NCBI RefSeq assembly: GCF_025398315.1
Contig: NZ_JAODOQ010000001.1
Location: 4,340,001-4,404,000 of the forward strand
DNA from: Shewanella phaeophyticola
GTDB lineage: Bacteria > Pseudomonadota > Gammaproteobacteria > Enterobacterales > Shewanellaceae
Reading direction: 5' to 3'
DNA: 64,000 nt
Below, piece by piece: positions 35,146 through 43,730 of the stretch; within the stretch, counting starts at the first letter, position 1; each line of letters opens with the position of its first letter. The notes under the pieces were generated by a model. It was given only the letters and a program-made list of their open reading frames with translations. It had not been told where the DNA came from and ran no database searches. Made by a program: the position numbers and the translations under genes.

Positions 35146-36939
35146 ATGTCATTAAATCAATACCACGTCGTACGACTTCTGCAACAGCAAAGTCAGTCTT
35201 TAGGCAACAACATTGCCCTAGAAGGCTTTGAAGTACCAGCGCCCTGGCACACAGTAACGTGGAATAAATTCAATACCTTAACAGACTCTGTTGCCCAATT
35301 GCTGATCGAGTTTGGCTTACACGTGCAAGACAAAGTAGTGATATTGTCGCAAAACTGCCCGCAATGGACTTGTGCCGATATTGGCGCACTTAAAGCGCGG
35401 AATGTGGTGGTACCTGTTTACCCAACCAGTACACTTGAACAAGCCGTATTTATTGTTAACGATGCCCAAGCTAAATTAATTTTTGCCGGTGATCAGCAAC
35501 AATATGACATGGCGTGTGATATTGCCGAGCAAGCTGACAGCGTGCAACACATTGTAGTGTTTGACGCCAATGTAACCTTAAAAGCCGACAATCACCTGTA
35601 TTTTGATTCACTATTAACCGCACAATTTAATCCAAGCGTAACCCAAGAGCTAACTAGCCGATTAGCCAATACTGATCTGGATGACTTGCTCACGTTGATT
35701 TACACCTCAGGTACCACAGGCAACCCAAAAGGGGTGATGATCGATTACCGAAATTTTGCGTCGATGATCAGCCAACATGACCAAAAACTGCCTTTTACCG
35801 CTGGCGATGTGTCATTAGCCTTTTTGCCGCTAAGCCATGTTTTTGAGCGTGGTTGGAGCATGTATGTATTGTGCCGTGGCGGTCATAATGTTTACTTAAA
35901 CGACACTAATAAAATTAAACAGGCGCTTGTCGCGGTTAAGCCACACACCTTATGTGTAGTGCCACGATTTTTAGAAAAAATTTACAGTGCCGTGCATGAT
36001 AAAGTTGGTAAAGCGCCTAAAGCACGCCAAGCATTGTTCGCCTGGGCGATGAAAGTTGGCCAACGCCAATTTGAAGTCAATCAAGGCCGCGCTAAGCCGA
36101 GCTTATGGTTAAGTACCCAATGGAAACTGGCTAACAAGCTGGTTTACAGTAAATTACAACAGGTGCTCGGCGGCCGACTTAAATTTATGCCAGTGGGCGG
36201 CGCTGCATTAGATATTAATGTTGGCCGTTTTTTTCACAGTATTGACGTGCCTGTATTGTGTGGGTACGGCATGACCGAAACGTGCGCGACCGTGACCTGT
36301 AATACCCTCGATAATCGTGTGCCAGGCTCAAACGGTAAGCCGTTAGAGGCCATGCAAATTAAGCTGGGTAAAGACGATGAGATTTTAGTACGCGGCGACA
36401 CAGTGATGCGCGGTTATTACAATCGCCCCGATGACACCGCCGAAGCCTTTGAAGACGGTTGGTTAAAAACCGGTGACGCAGGGCGTATCGATGAACAAGG
36501 TAACTTATACATTACTGACCGCATTAAAGAGTTAATGAAAACGTCTAACGGTAAATACATTGCCCCGCAGCGTGTTGAAGGTAAAGTGGCTTGTTGTCCT
36601 TTTATTGAGCAGGTGGCTATTGTTGCCGATGCTCGTAATTACGTGTCAGCCCTTATTGTGCCAGCATTTGAAGCGTTAAATAGCTGGGCTACAGCGCAAG
36701 GTATTCATGTTGAAAACCCTATTGAGCTACTACGCCACTCGCAAGTGGTAGCACATTTTGAACAGCGTTTAATCGAGCTGCAGCATGAGTTAGCAGGCTT
36801 TGAAAAAATTAAAAAATTCACTTTATTGCACGAAGCATTTTCAATGGAATCTGGGCTAATTACTCCGACTTTAAAATTGCGTCGTAAGATGATTTACAGC
36901 AAATATCACCACGAAATTAATGCTATGTATGGTAGCTAA
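35146..36939 (+). CDS. Long-chain acyl-CoA synthetase (AMP-forming, FadD15-like)
   Basis: 597 residues of the acyl-adenylate-forming family. The P-loop TLIYTSGTTGNPKGVMIDY, the A5 motif VLCGYGMTETCATVT, the A7/A8 region LKTGDAGRIDEQGNLYITDRIKELMKTSNGKYIAPQRVEGK and the catalytic Lys near the end are present. The long loop and length match the FadD15/FAA group that handles long-chain acids. It activates fatty acids to acyl-CoA with ATP. It stands alone, closed by a strong terminator; lipid-cleaving and thioesterase genes follow. Confidence 0.92.
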   Translation: MSLNQYHVVRLLQQQSQSLGNNIALEGFEVPAPWHTVTWNKFNTLTDSVAQLLIEFGLHVQDKVVILSQNCPQWTCADIGALKARNVVVPVYPTSTLEQAVFIVNDAQAKLIFAGDQQQYDMACDIAEQADSVQHIVVFDANVTLKADNHLYFDSLLTAQFNPSVTQELTSRLANTDLDDLLTLIYTSGTTGNPKGVMIDYRNFASMISQHDQKLPFTAGDVSLAFLPLSHVFERGWSMYVLCRGGHNVYLNDTNKIKQALVAVKPHTLCVVPRFLEKIYSAVHDKVGKAPKARQALFAWAMKVGQRQFEVNQGRAKPSLWLSTQWKLANKLVYSKLQQVLGGRLKFMPVGGAALDINVGRFFHSIDVPVLCGYGMTETCATVTCNTLDNRVPGSNGKPLEAMQIKLGKDDEILVRGDTVMRGYYNRPDDTAEAFEDGWLKTGDAGRIDEQGNLYITDRIKELMKTSNGKYIAPQRVEGKVACCPFIEQVAIVADARNYVSALIVPAFEALNSWATAQGIHVENPIELLRHSQVVAHFEQRLIELQHELAGFEKIKKFTLLHEAFSMESGLITPTLKLRRKMIYSKYHHEINAMYGS

Positions 36940-36963
36940 TCATTGCGAAAAGCTTTAACAAAT

Positions 36964-36989
36964 AGGGCGCCGTCGGGCGCCCTTTTTGT
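36964..36989 (+). terminator. Rho-independent terminator
   Basis: AGGGCGCC-GTCG-GGCGCCCT then TTTTTG. Confidence 0.85.
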
Positions 36990-37058
36990 TATCTATTCAC
37001 TGAACTGTCATCTGTTTGTCTTATGCTCAAGCCTGTCTTATCTGGCAGGCTATAGGAT

Positions 37059-37847
37059 GTGAAAAAGCTTAAGCGTTATCAATATGAACGTTACGCAGTG
37101 CTCTGCAAGGTAACGTATCAAACCGACTTTGATCCGCAAAGTTTGGGATTCTCACCTGATAATTATGCCGAAATTGCCAATCGTTGGGGGCATATTTGTG
37201 CGCGGGTATTATGGCGTGATGATCACCCTGAAGTGTTGGTGGTGTTTAGGGGCTCGCAAACCGTACACGAATGGCTTATTAACATGCATTGTTTACCCAA
37301 AGTGAAACGCTTTGCTGGTTGTCGTTATCATGTGCATGCAGGTTATGATTATTTACTCGAACAGCGAAGTAACCCTTGTGCGCCTGATTATCAAAGTGGC
37401 ATTAGTATTTACCAGCAGTTACATGCCATTGTTAGCCCGCTGATTTTGTTAGGTAAAAGAGTCACGCTCACAGGGCATTCATCGGGTGGTGCGATGGCGA
37501 TATTGGCCGCCGACAGGTTAGAGCGCCAATACACAAAGTCAATAAAACGCGTAGTGACATTTGGTCAGCCTGCGCCGGGGTTTGGCAGTTTTCAGCGCCA
37601 ATATTTACTCCATCGGCGTACCTATCGAATTTGTTGTGGTGTTGATGTGGTGACATTTTTACCGCCCCTGCCGGGGATGTTTCATCATGTTGGGCGAATG
37701 CTGTGGTTACACAACGAGCGTATATACGACAATATCTCGCCTGTTAAACGTTTTTTATTGAGTTTTGCCAGTTGGTTATTGTCGCCATTTGTTTCGCATT
37801 ACATGCACAAATACATTCGCGATAAAGATTTTTTTGATGACCTGTAG
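37059..37847 (+). CDS. Class 3 lipase family protein
   Basis: 262 residues with the class 3 lipase pattern: YAVLCKVTYQ, LVVFRGSQTVHEWLINMHCLPK, nucleophile LTGHSSGGAMAILAADRL (Ser of GHSSG), RVVTFGQPAPG, and VDVVTFLPP, with a late His (FHHVGRMLWLHN). It begins with GTG 37059, after an ATAGGAT-like site. There is no signal peptide, so it probably acts inside the cell on a lipid or ester. It lies between the acyl-CoA ligase and a thioesterase, which is in keeping with a lipid-turnover role. Confidence 0.82.
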   Translation: MKKLKRYQYERYAVLCKVTYQTDFDPQSLGFSPDNYAEIANRWGHICARVLWRDDHPEVLVVFRGSQTVHEWLINMHCLPKVKRFAGCRYHVHAGYDYLLEQRSNPCAPDYQSGISIYQQLHAIVSPLILLGKRVTLTGHSSGGAMAILAADRLERQYTKSIKRVVTFGQPAPGFGSFQRQYLLHRRTYRICCGVDVVTFLPPLPGMFHHVGRMLWLHNERIYDNISPVKRFLLSFASWLLSPFVSHYMHKYIRDKDFFDDL

Positions 37848-37904
37848 CAACAAGTATCGTTAGAATAGTTGCACACTATACATAAGAATAATAAAGGATA
37901 TTTT

Positions 37905-38312
37905 GTGACAGAGACTCAATTTAGCATGACCCTAAAACCGCGTTTTTGTGAAACCGATGCATTAGGACACATCAATAACACCGTGATCCCAGTATGGTTT
38001 GAAGCGGCGCGAGAGCCAATTTTTGATATTGTTAATCCGGGGCAAGATTTAACCAAATGGAACATGATTATTGCCGGTTTTACCATCGCCTTTACTGCGC
38101 CAACTTACTACGGCAACGAAGTGACAGTAAAAACCCACATTAGCCGTTTAGGTAACAGTAGTTTTGATATTTTACAAAGCTGCTGGCAAGGCGGTAAAAA
38201 AACCGCCGAAGCCACCACCACCATGGTGCATTACAACTACCAAACCGAAAAAAGTGAACCATTGGCCGAGAATGTGCGTCAACAGTTAGCTGCGTTAACG
38301 GGTCCGGTGTAA
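37905..38312 (+). CDS. 4HBT-family acyl-CoA thioesterase
   Basis: 135 residues of the hot-dog fold. The YbgC/4HBT motif RFCETDALGHINNTVIPVWFEAAREPIF carries the catalytic Asp. GTG 37905 is preferred because AAAGGA lies 8 bp before it; the upstream TTG lacks a site. It cleaves acyl-CoA to free acid and CoA. A second thioesterase gene of the same family lies on the opposite strand at 38616-39039. Confidence 0.85.
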   Translation: MTETQFSMTLKPRFCETDALGHINNTVIPVWFEAAREPIFDIVNPGQDLTKWNMIIAGFTIAFTAPTYYGNEVTVKTHISRLGNSSFDILQSCWQGGKKTAEATTTMVHYNYQTEKSEPLAENVRQQLAALTGPV

Positions 38313-38319
38313 TGGCTAA

Positions 38320-38574
38320 TTAACGTAAAAATTTAACCACATAACTGCAACTGGCATTGATATTAACATTTTCTGATTTTGCCCATGCCAGCCCAGTACG
38401 CACGAGCTTTTCTGCAATCCCTTGGCCGCGTAATTGTGGTGGAACAAAGGTGCGATGAAAATCAATATCTTGACCAGCCAAATGGTATTCAAGCACTGCC
38501 TCAACGTCCTGGGTGTTGACCACAAAACGATGTTGTTCGGCCTGGTGCACGACTACCAAATCCTGATTGCTCAT
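38320..38574 (-). CDS. Small GNAT acetyltransferase (YjdJ/COG2388 type)
   Basis: 84 residues. DFHRTFVPPQLRGQGIAEKLVRTGLAWAKSENVNINASCSYV has the acetyl-CoA-binding Q/RxxGxG/A loop (RGQGIA). The short form lacking the first strands is typical of the YjdJ family. It lies 7 bp from the end of the convergent thioesterase gene and downstream of the second thioesterase in the same direction. Substrate unknown. Confidence 0.8.
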   Translation of the reverse strand: MSNQDLVVVHQAEQHRFVVNTQDVEAVLEYHLAGQDIDFHRTFVPPQLRGQGIAEKLVRTGLAWAKSENVNINASCSYVVKFLR

Positions 38575-38615
38575 GCTGTTATCCTTTTATGATGTTAATT
38601 GCGTAAGAGTAAAAC

Positions 38616-39039
38616 TTACTGATGCTGCGACAAGGCGGCCAGTAATTCTGGCGTGAGTTTGGCTTTTTGACCGGTTTTAAAGTTAAACATGACAACTTTT
38701 GCCCAACCGTGTGTGGTGACCGATTGTTGCGATTGACTGAACACGGTGTAATGCATGACAAAGCGGTCTTCAGTAATATCGCTAATTTTGGTACCGATAA
38801 TAATGGTGTCCGGAAATGTTAACGGGCGCTTAAAGCGAGCGTTAGTTTCACTGAGCACCGACTTCAACACCTGTGGTTTTTAAGTCGGCAAGTAGGTTTA
38901 TTTGATTAAAAAAGTCGAGACGCGCGGTTTCAAAATATCGAAAATAAACGGAGTTGTTAACGTGTTGCAGTGCATCCATTTCGCCCCATGCAATTTGGAT
39001 TTTGGTGCTGATAGAGTGTTTAGCTAGAAAGTCTTCCAT
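38616..39039 (-). pseudogene. 4HBT-family thioesterase, frameshifted
   Basis: The first part (ISTKIQIAWGEMDALQHVNNSVYFRYFETARLDFFNQINLL) has the 4HBT Asp motif; the second (VLSETNARFKRPLTFPDTIIIGTKISDI...FSQSQQSVTTHGWAKVVMFNFKTGQKAKL) completes the fold. The break at 38858-38866 (net +1) reads GAAGTCG where GGG-CCA fits (GVGPVLSETN). Restored it is about 141 residues. A relative, not a copy, of the thioesterase on the other strand at 37905. Confidence 0.8.
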
Positions 39040-39137
39040 GAGATACCTTGTATAAAAAGTTAAACGCTTGTTTGAAATTGGCAGTTAATTTACCAGTCAC
39101 AAGGCGAAACAACAAGGGGTATAGTGTTTAGCCTAGT

Positions 39138-39780
39138 AATACCAATTCCACTAATTATCTGGTCATTCAGCGGGAATTCTGTACCTTCTAGGCAAGTAAT
39201 AGGATTGTAGGCATAGTTGCTCTCGGCAACTGCTCCTGCGTTGCTCTACCTCCTGCGTCCATGCAGTCGTCGGCAACTGCTCCTGCGTTGCTCTACCTCC
39301 TGCGTCCATGCAGTCGTCGGCAACTGCTCCTGCGTTGCTCTACCTCCTGCGTCCATGCAGTCGTCGGCAACTGCTCCTGCGTTGCTCTACCTCCTGCGTC
39401 CATGCAGTCGTCGGCAACTGCTCCTGCGTTGCTCTACCTCCTGCGTCCATGCAGTCGTCGGCAACTGCTCCTGCGTTGCTCTACCTCCTGCATCCATGCA
39501 GTCGTCGGCAACTGCTCCTGCGTTGCTCTACCTCCTGCATCCATGCAGTCGTCGGCAACTGCTCCTGCGTTGCTCTACCTCCTGCATCCATGCAGTCGTA
39601 CGTCAAAATACTATTAAGCAGCATAGAAGGTACAGAAACCCGCCTTGCAGGAGACGCTCAGACAGTCCATTTCTTTGTTGTATTGCCTTAGAAGGGAATA
39701 ACCATTATTTCAACAATGCGCCTCAAACTGAACAGTCTGAGCGACTCTGACTGGTTACATAATTAATGGAAATGGTATAA
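39138..39780. mobile_element. MITE-like element with nested inverted repeats and a tandem array inside
   Basis: Outer terminal inverted repeats ATACCAATTCCACTAATTAT (left) and ATACCATTTCCATTAATTAT (right, minus strand) match in 18 of 20 positions. A second pair lies inside: GCGGGAATTCTGTACCTTCT (near 39169) and its counterpart near 39620-39643. Between them is the 47 bp tandem array. No transposase within. The IS3 element begins 19 bp from its right end. It fills most of the 39040-39852 gap. Confidence 0.7.
39224..39599 (+). repeat. 47 bp tandem repeat, eight copies
   Basis: Eight head-to-tail units start at 39224, 39271, 39318, 39365, 39412, 39459, 39506 and 39553, each beginning CGGCAACTGCTCCTGCGTTG. 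The units are almost identical: the first five contain CTGCGTCCATG and the last three CTGCATCCATG. Each unit carries the short palindrome-like CTGCRTCCATGCAG. There are no spacers. The long open frames over the array come from the repeat itself (47 is not a multiple of 3) and are not likely genes. Confidence 0.95.
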
Positions 39781-39852
39781 GGGATTGTTATGGCTTAATG
39801 AATCTGTACACCGATATGGGGTAAACTCCCCTTAAGATAAATTGGTGTAAAA

Positions 39853-40155
39853 ATGATGACAACTCAACCTACTTACTCAACAGAGTTCAAAATTGATGCG
39901 GCTAATCTTGTGATTAAACAAGGCTATAGCGTTCGAGAAGCTTGTGAAGCAACAGGCGTAGGCTCAACAGCTATAAGACGTTGGGTTGCACAACTAAAAG
40001 AAGAATTTAGTGGTATTACACCATCAACAAAAGCCCTGACGCCCGAACAAAAGAGAATTCAAGAGCTTGAGGCTCAAATTAAAAAGATTGAATGGGAGAA
40101 AGATATCCTAAAAAAGGCTACCGCTCTCTTAATGCAAGACAACATCAAACGATAG
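39853..40155 (+). CDS. IS3-family transposase OrfA
   Basis: 100 residues: a helix-turn-helix (YSTEFKIDAANLVIKQGYSVREACEATGVGSTAIRRWVAQLKEE) then a leucine zipper-like end (QEIQELEAQIKKIEWEKDILKKATALL), as in IS3-family OrfA. Its end overlaps orfB in the -1 frame. The slippery stretch AAAAAAG at 40110-40116 is the likely point where ribosomes shift to make the OrfAB transposase. Confidence 0.9.
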   Translation: MMTTQPTYSTEFKIDAANLVIKQGYSVREACEATGVGSTAIRRWVAQLKEEFSGITPSTKALTPEQKRIQELEAQIKKIEWEKDILKKATALLMQDNIKR

Positions 40156-40997
40156 CGTTAATTGAGTCACTATCAAGAGAGCAAAGTATTGTTAAACAAC
40201 TATGTCAGTTGTTTGAAGTGCCACGAAGTAGCTATCACTATCACCTAAAACAGCGCGGTATAGTTAACCCTGATTATCAGCGATTATGCCAGCAAGCTGT
40301 TGAGATACACAGTGATAGTCGAGGCTCTGCGGGAGCTAGAACAATTGCAGGTCAATTAAATCAGCAAGGCGAAAATATCGGTCGCTATAAAGCAGCAAGC
40401 TTAATGAAGCATGCAGGCTTGGTGAGCACTCAGCTCAGAAAACATCGATACAAAATAGCTAAAGGCGAGTCAAAAATAGCTCCTAACCTGCTAAAAAGAC
40501 AATTTAATGTTAACGCTAAAAACAAGGTTTGGTGTGGCGATGTCACCTACATTTGGTCTGGAACAAAATGGTTATATTTAGCGGTAGTCATGGATTTATA
40601 TGCGAGAAAAATAGTTGGCTGGGCTTGTTCTGATAGCCCGAATACAGATTTGACCTGTGCAGCTTTAAGAATGGCGTTTGAAAGCCGTGGATGGCCTAAA
40701 GGTCTATTATTTCATTCAGACCAAGGTTGTCACTACAGCAGTCTTCAGTATCGACAAATGCTCTGGAAATACCAAATCAATCAGAGCATGAGCCGTCGAG
40801 GTAATTGCTGGGATAATGCCGTAATGGAGCGTTTTTTTAGGAGCTATAAAACGGAATGGATGCCCAAGAATGGATATCAACATTTTGATGAAGCAAAACA
40901 TGATGTGCTGAACTACATATTGAAACATTACAATACAAAACGCGGGCATAGTTACAATAATTATATGACCCCAACGGCAGCTGAAATGGCGGCATGA
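40092..40997 (+). CDS. IS3-family transposase OrfB (DDE catalytic part)
   Basis: 301 residues. The rve/DDE core is complete: the first Asp in WCGDVTYIWSG, the second in LFHSDQGCHYSS, and the Glu in RGNCWDNAVMERFFRSYKTEW. The N-terminus has the HTH_21-like start (YHYHLKQRGIVNPDYQRLCQQAVEIH). It is read mainly by -1 frameshift from OrfA. The product cuts and joins the ends of the element. Confidence 0.92.
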   Translation: MGERYPKKGYRSLNARQHQTIALIESLSREQSIVKQLCQLFEVPRSSYHYHLKQRGIVNPDYQRLCQQAVEIHSDSRGSAGARTIAGQLNQQGENIGRYKAASLMKHAGLVSTQLRKHRYKIAKGESKIAPNLLKRQFNVNAKNKVWCGDVTYIWSGTKWLYLAVVMDLYARKIVGWACSDSPNTDLTCAALRMAFESRGWPKGLLFHSDQGCHYSSLQYRQMLWKYQINQSMSRRGNCWDNAVMERFFRSYKTEWMPKNGYQHFDEAKHDVLNYILKHYNTKRGHSYNNYMTPTAAEMAA

Positions 40998-41140
40998 TAA
41001 TAACTCCCCTAAGCGTGTACAGATTTACTTGACCACATCAGATTTATTTTGCTAAAGCTGACATGACTTAGCGCTCCTGGCACATGGCTTTCTTCTTGGT
41101 AGGCGGCGTTTGTGGGTTATTATTGGCTATTGGAAAAAAT

Positions 41141-41166
41141 AAAAACGACCATCAAGGTCGTTTTTT
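41141..41166. terminator. Bidirectional hairpin at the end of mtnC
   Basis: AAAAACGACC-ATCAA-GGTCGTTTTTT, symmetric in A and T tracts; on the minus strand it ends the mtnC gene. Confidence 0.8.
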
Positions 41167-41191
41167 ATAGGAAAGTGTTTGCCGTGACAGG

Positions 41192-41872
41192 TTAGTCGAA
41201 TTGCAATTCGTTAAAGCTGGTCACTGTTTTGCATTTTGCTTTAACCTGCTCTGGCAAACGCAGCATTTGGCACGTTGTCATGCCTGCCGCTTCAGCCGCT
41301 TTGAGCTCTTCAGCCATATCTGACACAAATAAAATTTGTTTTGGCTTTAAGCTAATTGTGTTGCAAATGTTGCAGTAGGCTTGCTTGTCTAATTTGTTAC
41401 CGGTACGGGTATCAAAATGGCCGCTAAATGAAGGCGTTAAATCGCCAGAATCTGAGTGGCTAAATAGTAATTTTTGCGCATCAACCGAGCCTGACGAAAA
41501 GCTGTAAATACGGATGCCTTTTTGGGTAATGCGTTCAATCGACTCAATAAAATCTGGGTAGATATGACCGGTAAACTCAGCATTATTGTAACCTTGCTTC
41601 CAAATCAAACCTTGTAATGTTTTCAATGGGGTGATTTTGCGGTCTTCGTCAATCCACTGTTGTAAAATTTCGGTCACGCGCGCTAAAGATGCATCGGGTT
41701 CTAACGCGATGTCTTTAATGTCGCTAATGCAATAATCAACCAATACATTATGTTGATTTTTTTCAAGAAACTCTGGCATTGCAGTGCGTGAATATGGAAA
41801 TAACACATCCTGAATAAAGTTAAGATCGGTAGTGGTACCGGCGGTATCAACGATGATAGCTCTAATACTCAT
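41192..41872 (-). CDS. mtnC: Enolase-phosphatase E1 (acireductone synthase)
   Basis: 226 residues of the HAD fold: the nucleophile motif VDTAGTTTDLNFIQDVLFPYS (DTAGTT) is specific to MtnC, with FSSGSVDAQKLLF and the final VSDMAEELKAAEAAGM supplying the other HAD motifs. It converts 2,3-diketo-5-methylthiopentyl-1-phosphate to the acireductone in methionine salvage. ATG 41872 is chosen over an upstream TTG; GGGAG lies upstream. No other salvage gene is next to it. It ends at a bidirectional terminator. Confidence 0.92.
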   Translation of the reverse strand: MSIRAIIVDTAGTTTDLNFIQDVLFPYSRTAMPEFLEKNQHNVLVDYCISDIKDIALEPDASLARVTEILQQWIDEDRKITPLKTLQGLIWKQGYNNAEFTGHIYPDFIESIERITQKGIRIYSFSSGSVDAQKLLFSHSDSGDLTPSFSGHFDTRTGNKLDKQAYCNICNTISLKPKQILFVSDMAEELKAAEAAGMTTCQMLRLPEQVKAKCKTVTSFNELQFD

Positions 41873-42075
41873 AAGACTTGTGACTCCCAAACAATAAATT
41901 AACTTAATGATGATCCTATGCTTTATTGGCCGTTAAGGCTAGTGCTATTAATCAGATTGCACCGCGGTTTGGCGACTTTTAGTACAAGATGTGAGCTAGG
42001 TTTAGATAATGCTAAATTGCCTTGTGTAAGTGGGTCTGTTAGGTTCAACAAGGTGTATAAAACAGGGACGAAAAG

Positions 42076-43296
42076 ATGGCTACAGTTATGAACCACTGCA
42101 CCTCTAAGGGATTGAATTTATGGAGACGATGCCAGCTTATTGGCTTACTGCTATTGAGTGCTGTCGTTGTAAATGCTTACGCTGTTAATGTGCCTAAAAT
42201 AGATGCCTTTCCGCAACCGAAAACCGAAATACTCAGCGTTAACTCAAGCTCATTTGGCGCCCCGGCCGATTTTGTTGTGACATTGCCTCATGATTATACC
42301 GTTCACCCCGACAAACGTTATGTGGTGTTATTGGATCTCCATCCACGCAGTCATTTGTATTTAAGCGGTATGCATGATTGGATGAGCCATAATGGTGGTT
42401 GGCCGTGGTTAGACACCATTATTATTACTGCGCCAGATGGCCATAAAGGGTTAGGGGAGTTAAAGTCTGCCGCGATTGAGAAACGAGGCGATCAAGGACT
42501 ACTCGACTTTTTTGAACAACATTTGTTGCCCGCCATCGACAAGCAATACCGCACCAATGGCTTTAGGGTTTTTAACGGTTTTACTGGTAATGCAGGCTTA
42601 GTGCTGCATAGCTTACTCAATCGCCCGCAGTTATTTAATGCTTATATTGCTGCCAGCCCTGTGCTGTCAGATGATTTTGCCTTTGTGCTAAATGATGCGC
42701 CCAAGCTGCTTAAGGCTCTCAAGGGTAAGCAAAGATTGTTATTTATGAGCACCAGCGACAGCGATTTTGAGCAAAGACAACTCGACTCGTTTGCCATGCT
42801 TGAAGATATGCTTGAAACCCACGTTAATGCACAACTGAGTTATAAAATAAAACGCTTTGATGGTAGTTATTATATGACGCAACCCATTTTGGCGACCGCC
42901 ATGGGTATCGAGATGATATTCAACGATGTTCATACCGTATTGGCTGCAGATTCGGTGGTATCACAACAAGGTACTGGTGCAATTTTAGCCTACTATAAAC
43001 GCTTGTCTGATGAAGTGTATGGCTTTGATGTACCAGCAATTGATTCGTTATTGGCTCTTGGCGCCAGTTTTGCTAACGATAATCCTGCACAAGCTATTGC
43101 GGTATATCAAGATACGCTGAATGCTTATCCTAAGGCACATACTGCGTATCATGCTTTAGCCATGGTTTATGCGGATTTAGGCGAGTTAACTAAAGCGATT
43201 ACGGCTGAAAAGCAAGCCTTAGCGAGTACCGACCATCCGTTCTATCAACACAAGTACACCCAACAATTAGAGGTGTTTCAGCAATCGGAAAAATAG
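42076..43296 (+). CDS. Secreted esterase-like (alpha/beta fold) protein with altered nucleophile site and TPR-like tail
   Basis: 406 residues. A signal peptide (LIGLLLLSAVVVNAYA) is followed by an esterase-D-like region (FVVTLPHDYTVHPDKRYVVLLDLHPRSHLYL; LLPAIDKQYRTNGFRVFNGFTGNAG). In the family the nucleophile elbow is GHSxGG; here it reads NGFTGNAG, so the serine is replaced and the enzyme may be inactive or use Thr. The last ~70 residues form a TPR-like helical pair (AIAVYQDTLNAYPKAHTAYHALAMVYADLGELTKAITAEKQAL). Fold by pattern; function unknown. Confidence 0.7.
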   Translation: MATVMNHCTSKGLNLWRRCQLIGLLLLSAVVVNAYAVNVPKIDAFPQPKTEILSVNSSSFGAPADFVVTLPHDYTVHPDKRYVVLLDLHPRSHLYLSGMHDWMSHNGGWPWLDTIIITAPDGHKGLGELKSAAIEKRGDQGLLDFFEQHLLPAIDKQYRTNGFRVFNGFTGNAGLVLHSLLNRPQLFNAYIAASPVLSDDFAFVLNDAPKLLKALKGKQRLLFMSTSDSDFEQRQLDSFAMLEDMLETHVNAQLSYKIKRFDGSYYMTQPILATAMGIEMIFNDVHTVLAADSVVSQQGTGAILAYYKRLSDEVYGFDVPAIDSLLALGASFANDNPAQAIAVYQDTLNAYPKAHTAYHALAMVYADLGELTKAITAEKQALASTDHPFYQHKYTQQLEVFQQSEK

Positions 43297-43455
43297 CGGC
43301 TAACTGCAGGGTAAGCCTTTAGTTGTATTTATGTTGGTATTTTAGTATAGCTATAGTATCCATTTTTAGAATGCAGTTTCGATTCTACCGAGAGCCAAAA
43401 TATAGTCTAACCTTAAGATTGGTTTACATAATTGGATAATATAAAGGAGTAAGAT

Positions 43456-43695
43456 ATGTTAGGTGAAAGCCACGCGTTATTAGTTGATTTTCCTGAGTAT
43501 ACAGACACCATTTTAGCCTTAACCACAAAAAACAGTGAGTTCGCTGACTCTGCTCGTCGTTACCATGAGTTGGACACCGAAATCCGCAAGTTAGAACTGA
43601 GAAACTCCCCTACAAGTGATGACTTTATGCATCAAGCTAAACACGAACGATCTGTGCTTAAAGATAAGCTTTATCTTCAGTTTACTAAAGCGTAG
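43456..43695 (+). CDS. DUF465 small protein (YdcH family)
   Basis: 79 residues, the typical DUF465 coiled-coil form: FPEYTDTILALTTKNSEFADSARRYHELDTEIRKLELRN...HERSVLKDKLYLQF. AAGGAG precedes the ATG. Function unknown in the family. It ends in a good terminator; a dispersed repeat copy begins there. Confidence 0.85.
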   Translation: MLGESHALLVDFPEYTDTILALTTKNSEFADSARRYHELDTEIRKLELRNSPTSDDFMHQAKHERSVLKDKLYLQFTKA

Positions 43696-43706
43696 AGGTC
43701 TGTTTT

Positions 43707-43730
43707 GAGCTGGAATCCAGCTCTTTTTTT
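43707..43730 (+). terminator. Terminator after the DUF465 gene
   Basis: GAGCTGGA-ATCCAGCTC followed by T7; compact. The repeat copy C begins in its T tract. Confidence 0.8.

Larger units (their letters stand above)
39799..41027 (+). mobile_element. IS3-family insertion sequence
   Basis: The ends are inverted repeats sharing AATCTGTACAC (left TGAATCTGTACACC, right on the minus strand TAAATCTGTACACG). Between them lie the overlapping orfA and orfB of an IS3-family transposase, both without stops. The length of about 1.23 kb is normal for the family. Both frames look intact, so the copy may be active. I cannot confirm a target duplication at the ends. Confidence 0.88.

Noticed and set aside
39224..39599. 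CRISPR array
   Set aside because: Units are contiguous with no spacers, and there are no cas genes in the window.
39217..39750. Open frames of 177, 118 and 127 codons over the 47 bp array
   Set aside because: They follow from the repeat sequence and its length not being a multiple of three; the peptides are repetitive, without a ribosome site or family features.
41028..41140. Possible gene fragment between the IS3 element and mtnC
   Set aside because: Short hydrophobic peptides can be read in two frames, but neither has a start or a family I recognise.
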